Assembly (NCBI GenBank): GCA_028571685.1
Contig: CM053143.1
Location: 142,634,829 to 142,698,828, forward strand
Direction of reading: 5' to 3'
Source of the DNA: Heterohyrax brucei
Lineage: Eukaryota > Chordata > Mammalia > Hyracoidea > Procaviidae
Length of the DNA: 64,000 nucleotides
Made by a program: the position numbers and the translations under genes. Every line of letters begins with the position of its first letter. Positions within the stretch are counted from its first letter, which is position 1. Positions 1 to 56,000 of the stretch are shown here, one piece after another. The notes under the pieces are model-generated. The model was not told the DNA's origin. It saw nothing but the letters and a program-made list of their open reading frames with translations, and did no database searches.

Positions 1-214
1 AATGTGTGATAACATGTTAATTAAATCAGATAGTCTGTTGCCTGTCAGAGAAAGCTTTGCACATATATAAACAATTGAATAATATCCCAGGATGACCACA
101 AGGCAAAAGAGAAAAGTTAGATTTAAATATAAAATGGAACAGGGAATTCAACTTTTTAAGATAAATTAAGTAAAATACTGCAGCTGGAGAACATAAGTCT
201 TTCTGTACAGGCTA

Positions 215-1045
215 ATGATTTCATTATATGATAAGAAATTCATTTATTCAGCAGATACGTTCCAAACACCCACCATGTGGACCCACCACTGTCCAAGCAC
301 TGAACAAGACAAAGTTCCTGGCATTCTGGAGCTTATGTTCCATTGTGAAAGCAGGCCTTTAATCTGTCAGTTAATATATCACACAATTTCACTTAGTGAT
401 AATACTGTAGAAATACAATAAAGGGTTAAAATGATGGGGGAGAGGAGCTGATTTTATCTCAGAAAGTGATTTTCTTTTTAGCAGATATTCGAATTAAGTG
501 GGTTGTGTGCTAATCTAACCAATAACATGTCAGGCAGAGGGAATGGAAGTAACAAGTGCAAAGCTCTGAGGCGGAAGCCGTGAGCCTCCTGAGGAACAGT
601 AGGAGAACCAGCGTGTCTACAGAGTGTAGTAGGGTGGGACGTGGGGCTAGTGGGAGGAGCTTGATAAAGTCAGTAGGTCACGTCACCTAAGGCCTACTAG
701 GCCGAGGTAAGAGGTGGGATTTTACTATGAGTTGATGGAAAACCACGTAAAGCTTTTGAAAAGAGAGTGACAGTACATGATTTGCATTTTTAGAAAACCA
801 GTGTGCCATCTAGGTGGGTGCCTTAGAAGAGGAAGTGTGGAAGCAAAGGGAATCAGTTAAGAGGCTGTTTTAAAAGCACTCAAGCTAAACTGGTGGTGGC
901 TTAGATTAAGGGAAGCTATAGAGATAGAGAAGATGGGGTCTGATTTTCAAATATTTTAAAAGTACTATTTGTAAGACTTCCTGATAGATGCCATTTAGGA
1001 TGTAAGAGAAAAAAGATTTCTGGCCTGAATTTTAGGTAGATTGTA
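215..1045 (+). repeat. Old mammal-wide interspersed repeat, diverged
   Basis: Begins with the common 'ttcatttattcagcagatac' type head and continues through 'ggagcttatgttcc', 'gcaaagctctgaggcgg' and 'gtagattg' words that recur in the same order around 11,345-13,230, 22,765-23,640 and 24,810-25,560. The family name cannot be assigned by eye. Confidence 0.5.
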
Positions 1046-1228
1046 ATGCCGGTATAACCAGTTTCTTCCCTTAATTTGATGGTTTTTCATCAGTCAGCAA
1101 GATCATGTTGCCCAAGTTCCATCATTTTATAACTGTGTAGAGATTTTTCAGTTTTTAACTCTCATGATAAAGTCCATTGCATTTTCTTTTTCCAGAGCTT
1201 GCTTATTAAAATTTGATCTGTTTTGCAG

Positions 1229-47164
<45,936 letters not shown>

Positions 47165-49025
47165 GAAACTTCATGCATTTAGGAAAGAAACTAAACTGAA
47201 GATGATCAAGAATATTAACAAGCACCTTTTATGAACCCTTGCAACTCAGTGATAACTGTCTCTGGCAGCATCCACAACTATATTGTCACTAATGTCACAG
47301 TGTATCAAACTAAAAGAGTAAGAATCTGAAAAACAAATATCTGAAGGAAAAACAGTTGTTTCACAGCTGCCAATACCTCCCACCATGACTGTATGAAGAA
47401 AGAATTTTTTTAATTACTTAACCTAGATAGAAAGAAAAGGGCTAAAAGTGATGCATACAAACCCATTACTTTCTGGAGAAAAGAATTCCAAGAGAGTTTG
47501 CAATAATGGCCTCTAATACTGGCACATTGGAAAGCAGGTGATATGAGGCTGAAATCAAAGCTGGTTTATTTTAGCTGAAGACCTGCAGAGCTGCTGGGAT
47601 TTCTAGCAGTCTTGAGCATAGCGTACAGTCCATGGTTAGTCGTCCACGTGAAGAGCGTCCAGTCACACGGACAGACACAGAAAAGACTTATTTGCAGAAA
47701 CCATTGCTTTTTCAATATGTGGAATGAGGGTTGGGGTGTTTTTGTTTTGTAGTTTTTGTCCTGTATAAGGAATTATGTGTGTGTGTGAGTTGGGATGTGT
47801 GGATATGTGATAGTCATATTTTCCAGGTGTGGGTGTTTGGTGACAACATCTCAGAGCATGCCTGAAAGAGCACTGCAAGATTATTTTTGAAAAGATTTTA
47901 TTTTATTAGCTCTAACTCTTCGTAGTGTGTAAATGTTAGAACATTTTAATAATATTTTAAAACTGGACTTTCCCAGTATTTCAAAAGAAATAATATATCT
48001 GTTAACGTTATTGGAATGCTGCTCAGTTCTCTGATCAGTGCTTATGTTAACGATTGTTGATAACTAACCAAAGTAGATGCCTGCAGAGACTTTAAAATGT
48101 AAAATAGAGATGTATGCTGCCCGTCAGCAACTTTCATTAGGAAAGTTAACTTATTTTACTCCATAATTATTACAGAAACTGTATAGATTAAAACCAATAT
48201 TTTCTTGTACATTTGTGCATTGCACTGTTATACAAGAATAGGTGTACAAAGCTAAAGAAAAGATTGTGGTCATGGTTGGTAGAATATATGACTTGCAGAC
48301 TCTGACGTCTGCAGAATCCAAGAAGAGAGATGCGAATGCATTTTTATACGTCTGTTCAGGACTCAACGTGTTTCACCCTAAAGGAATCCGGGGCTATCGG
48401 GGAACATGAAAGGAAGCCTGAAGACTGATTACCAAAACACGCAATACACTTACTCACTGTCTAAGTCTGTAGCATAACATGAACTGGATCTCCGTCCTTT
48501 TTTAAATAGCATTTTGTAAAAGAAGCGAATGTAGTCCCACAATTCCTCTGATTTGAAAGGAACACCTTGTATTTTTTATATGCATCTCTTATCCACTGTG
48601 ACTTTTCTTTTAAACTGGGCTCTGTGACTCCAGAGATTAGAATGTAGAAATGAAATGCTTAACTTTGCCTTTTCTTGGGGGTGTGAATCCTGCCAGAGAT
48701 GTAAATTATGCTCAAGTGCATTAATGGAAGGCACTGTGCACACCGTCGGACTGCAGACCATAGTTATGTTACCTGTCCCATTCTGTAACTGGTCACGGCA
48801 CACTCATAATCACTGTATTTTTTGACCCTGATAAAACAATTATTTTGATGGTGTTCTGGTACTGTAAATGGTGTCCTTTAAATTATTTGCTAGCTTTTGG
48901 GTGCGGGGCAGGAAGAGAGGGGTGTTACCTAGGTCACACCCCAACTTTACCTCCTATCTCCCTATCCCCTGTTTTCTCACTCTTCTTACAGCCTTTGTGT
49001 TAAAATAAAAAGCATTGTAGTGTCA
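47165..49025 (+). other. FRYL: FRYL 3' untranslated region
   Basis: Runs from the stop codon to about 20 nt past the AATAAA at 49,004. It contains no SINE or other repeat that I can recognise, in contrast to the introns, which suggests that it is kept as mature transcript sequence. The cleavage position is an estimate. Confidence 0.75.
49004..49009 (+). terminator. FRYL: FRYL polyadenylation signal AATAAA
   Basis: AATAAA followed by a GT-rich stretch (gtttgtgttg) about 20 nt on, the usual layout for cleavage near 49,025. Further AATAAA words at 49,223 and 49,354 could serve as distal sites. Confidence 0.75.
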
Positions 49026-49786
49026 GTTTGTGTTGTATTTTAAGATAAGATGACTGGAATATATGTCATTGAGAAACTTTTCAGATGTTACCTTCATTCT
49101 TCCAGTTTTCCTTAAAAAAGAAAGACCAAAAATTTGACTACTGACCCAAACCAAAACCTTTTTAAAAAGTGGAAATTTGCTTTTTGTATTTATTTTTATG
49201 TAACCAAGTCTATTAATGGTGTAATAAACATGAATATACCTGCAGAAAGCAAGATGCAAATATAAACTTATTAGGACTGTCCTTTTGCAAATGGATTTTC
49301 CTCAAACTCTCCTCTTTGTTTCTTGCACTCTAAACCCAAAATTTGCATTTATTAATAAAATACATCAAATGCTTAATAAATACCTTACTTAGTTCCACTT
49401 AGCAGCCAGTGTTTGCTATATGCAGCGTTTTTCTTTTGCCCCCTGAATTCAGCGTTTGCAAATTATAAGTTTGTAAAATAACACTAAAAGAAGTTATCCG
49501 GCCATTTCCTTGTGCTGTTTCTAAAATAGAAGGAAAGCAAAAAGATTGGTATACAATTTAGCAATAATTTAGTGATGTAAAACAGGGGGTGGTACAACAC
49601 ACATTCTCCTTCAGTTTGCCTTCAGTTTAGGTAGTCATTAAACATTCTTTTAGAAAAGGCTTTCCAAAGCCAGACCAGGCTTCCCTCATTTAGGTCTCTG
49701 AAAAGAACTGCTCATATGCCACACCACTGTAAACTAAATGAAAGAAAAGATCAAACTTTAATTACATTGTATATGATTCATTTGAG

Positions 49787-49940
49787 AGTCCTGGTGGCAC
49801 AGTGGTGAAGAGCTCAGGTTGTTAACAAAACGGTCGGTGGTTTGAATCCACCAGCTGCACCTTGGAAACCCTTTTGGTTCTACTTTGCTCTGTGGGGTTG
49901 CTGCAAGTTGGAATCAACTCTACAGCAGTAGGTTTGGTAG
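49787..49940 (+). repeat. AfroSINE, arm of an inverted duplication
   Basis: 'gtcctggtggcacagtggtg', 'gtggtttgaatccaccagct', tail 'gttggaatcaactctacagc'. Confidence 0.88.
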
Positions 49941-50048
49941 GGTAATGGAGGGTGACGGATTCAGTATTAAAAACAAAGAATCATCACAAGGCTTGTAGAC
50001 CAATAGTGGGACTTGCAGGGACCAGATAAAGAGAAGGGAGTGAACTCT
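49787..50048 (+). repeat. Left arm of inverted duplication
   Basis: SINE plus about 110 bases of flank. The core 49,994-50,031 matches the reverse complement of 50,687-50,724 at 36 of 38 positions; 'gagaagggagtgaactc' and 'ggtttggtagggtaatgg' also have inverted partners. Confidence 0.75.
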
Positions 50049-50098
50049 GCCCTATTATAGGGTCACTGAGTTGGAATCCACTCAACAGCACGTGTCAA
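50045..50098 (+). repeat. AfroSINE tail fragment
   Basis: 'tatagggtcactgagttgga' and 'tccactcaacagca' only. Confidence 0.65.
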
Positions 50099-50645
50099 CA
50101 GAAGCAGCAGCATCCTTAAATACTGTGTTGACATTCAGAGATAACACCTTGGGGTTATATCACTTCTTGGGGTCACATCACTTCTTGGCTTCACATTTTA
50201 GGACTTTTGAGGTATGTGCATAACCAGTTTGACAGTGCCTTCTCATCACCAGAACATTATCACCATAACTCACTCATCAGGACAGAGGCTTCTGAGTCAC
50301 TTGGTTCCATATCTGAATACTCCCTAACCCAAAGAAAACACCATTGACCATCACTTTTCCCAACTCTGAAATGAGGTAAGCTGCCCTGTTAGGAAAATAA
50401 CTGCGAACAGTATTAAATTTAAAGGGTGATTTTTCGCTACCTACGTAAGTAGCCAGTGAACATCTGTCTTGAGACCTGTTGCCGGTACATTTCTAGCCCA
50501 TTCATTCAGGAAATGTCAGGGACATAATTTTGTGCCCCTGCATGGCAGGGAAGTCCATTGAGCTTCCTGTCTCTGTACCTTCCCCCAACCAGATCGCTAG
50601 CAACAGGCATCAGACCAAGAAAGGCTCATCACCTTTGCCCATACT

Positions 50646-50906
50646 GAGTTCAGTCCCTTCTCTTGCTCCCACACTCTGGCCCCCCACTTTATCTGGTCCC
50701 TGCAATTCTCACTATTGGTCTACAGGCATTGTAGTGATTATTTCTGTTGATTATTTTCTGTTGCCCTATCTTACCCATCCAACCCAATGATTCCAAGCCA
50801 TAGCGACCCTACAGAGAGCAAAGTGGAACTACCCCATAGGGTTTCCAAGGAGCAGCCATTCCAGTTAGCAGCCAGGCTCTCAATCACAGTATCACCGAGG
50901 CTCCCC
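50646..50906 (-). repeat. Right arm of inverted duplication
   Basis: Reverse complement of the left arm, with an extra segment of about 28 bases (about 50,663-50,686) between the 'gagaaggg' block and the 38-base core. Ends in its own SINE. Confidence 0.75.
50775..50906 (-). repeat. AfroSINE, arm of the inverted duplication
   Basis: 'ccaagccatagcgaccctac', 'ccatagggtttccaaggagc', end 'tatcaccgaggctccc'. The word 'gagcaaagtgga' pairs with 'ctactttgctct' in the opposite arm. Confidence 0.82.
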
Positions 50907-50929
50907 TACCCCACCACAACTTGAAAAGC

Positions 50930-51250
50930 TTTCACTGGATTCTCACTGATACAGACCTAACCTGAAAAGCACCCCCAGTTTGTCCCCCAATCTCATGCCT
51001 ATCCGAGACCTCTGGGAGTAGCCCACCGCTGGGTCTCCTGGTTTTGTCCTTCCAGCCAGTCAGCACATACTGTTGCCTTGGTCTGTAAAATGTCTCCTTC
51101 CTCTCACTGCCTGATTCCATTCAATCTTCTACTTTTCAGTTGAGCTGTCTTTATGTTTTTTTAGGTAATCGTTCCCTACCTCCCTAAGTCAGATCCCCTG
51201 TTAATTACAGGTACCTGACTGACCCAGTATCTCTTCCAAAGGATGTGATA
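50930..51250. repeat. L2-like old LINE fragment
   Basis: 'attccattcaatcttctac', 'taggtaatcgttccctacct' resemble L2 3' wording; weak. Confidence 0.3.
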
Positions 51251-51326
51251 TAAAAAGAAGGGCCATCTCCCCCACTACACTGGAAGCTTCACTGGAGGCC
51301 ATGCCTGTCTTCTCCGTAGTACACAC

Positions 51327-51475
51327 AAACATGTTGCCCTCCGGTGGATTCCAACGCAGAGTCCTGTGGGGCACAGTAGAATCACTCCTGTAGGATTTCC
51401 AAGGAGCAGCTGATGAGCTCCGCTGGCCTGATGGTTTGCAGCCAACCTCTTGGCCACCACACCACCAGTGCTCCC
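51327..51475 (-). repeat. AfroSINE
   Basis: 'ggtggattccaacgcagagt', 'gatttccaaggagcagctga', end 'caccacaccaccagtg'. Confidence 0.82.
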
Positions 51476-52002
51476 TACGAAGCACAAGCCTGACCAAGCT
51501 AGTGGTTTCCAGTTTCAGTTCAGAAAACATTGCCAGGTTTGCTTGCTGAATGCCATGTCTCTAGAGTCACTCAGTAGAAGTGGGAACCTATGAATCTGCC
51601 CTTCTTGCAGTCACCTTAGTAGTGCAGAAGGACCTTTCCCTTTGATGCTGTTCTAAACAGACCCGAAACCCATTTTAAGTCCTTTCATCTTTCACATCTG
51701 ACTGCACACAATCACATGCGATGTTAACAAGCACACGTGCCCCTGTAAGGTGGTGAGATGGCTAGGGAGTAGGAGGGAGGGGCACAATGAGCACCTTGTT
51801 TCAGCCGCGTGGTTTCTGTTACCATGAAATCAATGCCATCAGAGTGGGCCCTCTCTCTGGGTCATTTGGAAAGCTATTAAGTGCAGCTAGGGTGGAGAAT
51901 CACTCTTTTAGACAGCAAAAAGCGTTTCCTGACTAGGGGCAAGCCAATCAAGGCCAAAGTTGTTAACTGGCAAATATTGAGACATTTATTTAGGGGACTG
52001 TT
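51476..52002. other. Intergenic, nothing recognised
   Basis: Spacer sequence without readable repeat or gene. Confidence 0.45.
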
Positions 52003-52170
52003 TAAGGGGTGGCACAACAGGTAAGCAGCTCAGCTGCTAGCTGAAAGGTGGGTGGTTTGAACCCGCTGGTGGTCTGCAGTAAAGGGCAGAGCTTTAAAAA
52101 CCTTGTTAAGAGCAGTTCTAGTGTCATGTACAGTCACGAGGAGTAGGAATTGACTCAGCAGCACTTGATA
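52003..52170 (+). repeat. AfroSINE variant
   Basis: 'aggggtggcacaacaggtaa', 'ggtggtttgaacccgctggt', tail 'gaattgactcagcagcac'. Confidence 0.8.
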
Positions 52171-52784
52171 GCTTTTTGTTTCTTTTTAGAAAAGCAGCTT
52201 TGTTTTTATAAGTGATTTTTTTAAACAGGAGATTGCCACCTGAAGTCCATTTGATAGATTTGGTGTTCACCATCCTACAGAGGCTGCCCTTAACCACCCT
52301 ATTCCCAGCCTCACTGGTGCCTCACATGTATGAAATCATGATTCCAATGTCAGTTTAGAATTCTCCCCAGCCTCCAACAGCGTACCTGCTAAACCAACCT
52401 ACGCACTGAAGCAGTCTCCTAATCCCGACTTGGGGTCACCTCCAGCTGGCTCCCCACATCAAGGAATGGCTGCCTCCACCTCCATTTCCCTCAGAGGATA
52501 CGATGATTATTTTAATATGGAGAAAGCTTGTTTTAGTTCAGTAAATGCCTTAGAAGCCTCAGCCCTGCAGATCTATGTGAGCTGTAACCCCTGGGGCCGC
52601 AAGCTTCTCCAAGTGGCTCCTCACGCCACTGTAACGTGGCTCAGGCAGCAAACCGCCACAGGCAGCAAACCAATGTGGAAAATAAATGGAAGGCTACTCA
52701 AATCGATGGCCTCAGACTGTTCTTACAAAACAAGCTCTCTCAAAAAATTTTAAAAAAACATTTAAGATTTTATGCAATTCATAA

Positions 52785-52953
52785 GTTGTGTTGCAATACC
52801 TTTATTTGAAGGTTTTCTCAAAGTACACTGCCTTTCACGCAGCATTTTTTAAGAAAGGGAGGTGGAAAAGAGAAGGAGCATGGAAAAAGCTCCCTTGTCT
52901 GTTCCACCAGCGTGAGCTTAGCATGCATTCCGCAGGGCCATTTTTACATCGAT
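52785..52953 (-). other. ZAR1: ZAR1 3' untranslated region
   Basis: Short 3'UTR of about 170 nt between the stop and the estimated cleavage point below the AATAAA. No repeats seen in it. Confidence 0.65.
52801..52806 (-). terminator. ZAR1: ZAR1 polyadenylation signal AATAAA
   Basis: Plus-strand tttatt reads AATAAA on the minus strand, about 150 nt after the stop codon, with a T-rich stretch further downstream. Confidence 0.65.
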
Positions 52954-53097
52954 TTAAATGATGTATTTGAAGCTGAAAGTGCTGTCACAGGAGAGGCGTT
53001 TGCCTTTACATCTCCCACACAAATCTTGTCGATGGGGCCGCTTGGGGTCAACGTGGCGAAGTTTCACTGGGCAGGAGCATCTGGTCTGTTTGCAACT
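52954..53097 (-). CDS. ZAR1: ZAR1 terminal coding exon 4
   Basis: Acceptor ttattcttcag, 47 codons SCKQTRCSCPVKLRHVDPKR to CDSTFSFKYII, stop TAA at 52,954. Most conserved part of the ZAR1/ZAR1L family. Confidence 0.96.
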   Translation of the reverse strand, partial: SCKQTRCSCPVKLRHVDPKRPHRQDLCGRCKGKRLSCDSTFSFKYII

Positions 53098-56000
53098 CTG
53101 AAGAATAAAAGCAAGAGAGAAGTACATAACAGAAGATAAACTGGTGATTTCCAAGGACTCTGAGGTTTAGTTTTTTCTTCCCCCCACCTCCCAGTCTATT
53201 CCAATACTCAGAGAACGCCCTCTAAGCAAGGCCTTGTGCTTCCCTTTATCTGCCTACCCTACCTAGCAATGACCACATTAAAAATAGAATGTGTTTCATT
53301 ATGTGGTGACGTCCCTGGGTGCACAAGAGGCTACAGGCTTGGCTGCTAACAGAAGCGTGTTTGGTTAAGTCTATGTAGAGGCATCGCAGAAGAAATGCCT
53401 AGTAACCTAGTTCCAAAAAAAAAAAAAAAAAGTCATTGAAAACTCACAGGAGCACCGCTCTGCCAACACATGAAGCTGCCATGAGTCAGAACTGACCGGA
53501 CGCCAACTGGTTGGTCCGCTATGCTACCACACTGCATTGGAGTCAGTTCTCAACCAGGAAGTTTCTTATGAAACCCAGCCTTTTCTAAGGGGAAATATTT
53601 TCCTGTGCTGGAAAGGTCAAGAACAAACCAATGAGGGAGGAGGACTGTGACCATGAAAGCTAAGGTGTGAAGATTAGTGACTAGCAGCAAAAGCCTATGG
53701 TCAGGCCTGCCATCAGTGGCCAGCTGACATTCTCTTGTCTCCTCCTATAAGGGCCCTGAAGCTGGACAGAGCAGTAATTACTGAGCAAAAAGCCCAGTGG
53801 TTAGGGTACCCTGCTTTTAGCACTTTTCTTCCTGCTGTGACCTCAAACTCTGAACCATTTTGCGTGCTTCATTTCTCTGCATACACTCTATGGTTGACGC
53901 TTCCAGTATCCCACTTCAGTCAAGTGAGAGCCAGTCCTCTGTGGCACTGGTTTTAGGCTGTCTCAGCTGGTGATTCAGGCTCTGCTGGCTGTAAAGCCCA
54001 TCGCTTCTTTCCTCTTGGATGAGTGAAACCCCTTAGTGTTGTGCTCGGTTAACAGTAAACAAGCAGTATGTTACCAATCACCCTCTCATTCAATTTCCCC
54101 ATAATACTGGACAACAGCTTTTCAATTTACTTTGAAACCAATTGTGCTCCCTTTGGCAGGTCTCAGGCAAGAATGAAAGTGGAAAACTGCTTACGCTAAA
54201 TGCTTTTAACTTGGGTGTGTGCTTCATAAAATGCACTCAGATAAGCATCAGCCTTCCCACCTCACCTTTGTAGCAAGTCTAGTTTTCAGATTCTTCTCAA
54301 AACAGACCCGGAGTAGCAGCTAAAACAAGCATTCTTCCCTACCACAAGTGAGGTAACAGTCTCACAAAGAGGTCAACTCAACCAGGCTTTGCAAGGGCAA
54401 AAGAAAACTAACACCTAAGCCCATTTCTCAGGGGAGCATTGCTCCATTACTCCCTCCTACCAGAAAGTCATAAAAAATAAAAATAAAAAAACTTGGATGT
54501 CTGGGCACCTACCCTCTTTAAGAAATACCTTCAAGAAACAATTCTCTACCCTACAAAATTCAAGCCCCCAAATGACAATATTTACTTGACAGATGATATC
54601 CTCCACTCTGTAAGGGTTGTAAGACTTCTGACAACTTCTGCAAAACTGCTTGAAGTAAACCTGTAAGGAGAGAAAAACTTACAGCAAAACCTTCTTGTCA
54701 CTTTGGTCAAAGAGATGCCCATTACAGGGGATTTCTTACCTTGTTGGTGCCCTGCACACACCACACATACGCACTTTCCCATCGGATGTTGCAGGCCTTG
54801 CAATGGTAATAGCCATACTTCTGCTCTAAGAACTGAACAGAAGACCACAGTTTAAGCAGCGTGACAACAGAATTATCCTCTGTTGCAGGAGCTGGGAAGG
54901 ATCTAATATTTAAAACTGGCAGCCTTGCTCTAGGTTGTGGAGAAACACAGTAGGATCAGGTTTACATAAACTTCCACAGTATTGTAATTAAATGAGCCAA
55001 TAGAGATGTTATCAGGAATGTCCTCCTGGAGAAGGACATCATGCTTGGTAAGGGGTCAGTAACAAAATGAGGCAGACTCTCAACAGGATGGGCTGACCCA
55101 GCGACTGCAGTGACAGACTCAGGTGATGGTGAGGATGGGGAAGGACTGGGTAGGGTTTTGTTCCACTGCACACAAGGTCACCGACTAAGAGCTCCCTCGA
55201 TTCACCTAGCAACGACAATGGCTTAGGTAAATATGGGTCCCAAAGTGTTTGTACAGCAGCTTGGCTTTGTTCATGTAAGGCAGGAGGACAAATACAACTA
55301 TCTCGGTGTTTTTCCTCAGACCGCCAAGAAAAAAGTGCAACATCCAGGGTTCACTGAAACTGAAACACTTTAAGAGAGGCCTTTTCCCCCGTAGAATCTA
55401 GTCTGATCTTAAAATTTACATACACAGAAGTGAATATGCTGAAAAAAAGGAACAGACTCTGCATCAAAAGATACCTTCAGGTGTAGGCCTGCGATTTCAA
55501 ATTCTCTACCCTGCTAGTGAGGGCAGTGGTGGATGAGTGGCAGGACGCTCACCTTCTACACAGGAGACCTGGGTTTTCCCTCCCAGGCACCTCAAGCGCA
55601 GCCACCCCACCTCGGTCAGTGGAAGAGTGTTGTTGCCACAATGCTGAGCAGATTTCAGGGCTTCTAGACTAGTACAGACTAGGAAGAAAGGCCTGCTGGT
55701 CTGCTTGCTAAAATCTGCTAATGATTTAGCATCACAATGGTCTGATACCATGCTGCGGCATGTGTCAGTATGACCAGAGGTCAGCCAACAACATCATCCT
55801 GCTACTTAATTTTCCACAATTTTAAATCAGATTTAATGTTAACTAAAGTAGTATCAGAAACTCTGGTGGGCTATGTCTGCTAGTTAAGTGCTATGTCTGC
55901 TAATCAAAAGACTGACAGTTCAAATCCACCAGGCACTCCTTGGCAATTGCCGGGCACTTCTACTCTGATCTGTAGGGTCACTAATCAGTTGGAAGCAACT

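Larger units (their letters stand above)
49026..52784. other. FRYL-ZAR1 convergent intergenic spacer
   Basis: About 3.8 kb between the two estimated cleavage sites. It holds AfroSINEs at 49787, 50045, 50775, 51327 and 52003, an inverted duplication, and L2-like old repeat sequence around 50,930-51,250. A 107-codon frame at 52,430 has no sign of being a gene. Confidence 0.7.

Noticed and set aside
52430..52753. 107-codon frame in the FRYL-ZAR1 spacer
   Set aside because: No recognisable domain, no splice or promoter context, and length within what chance gives in 64 kb.
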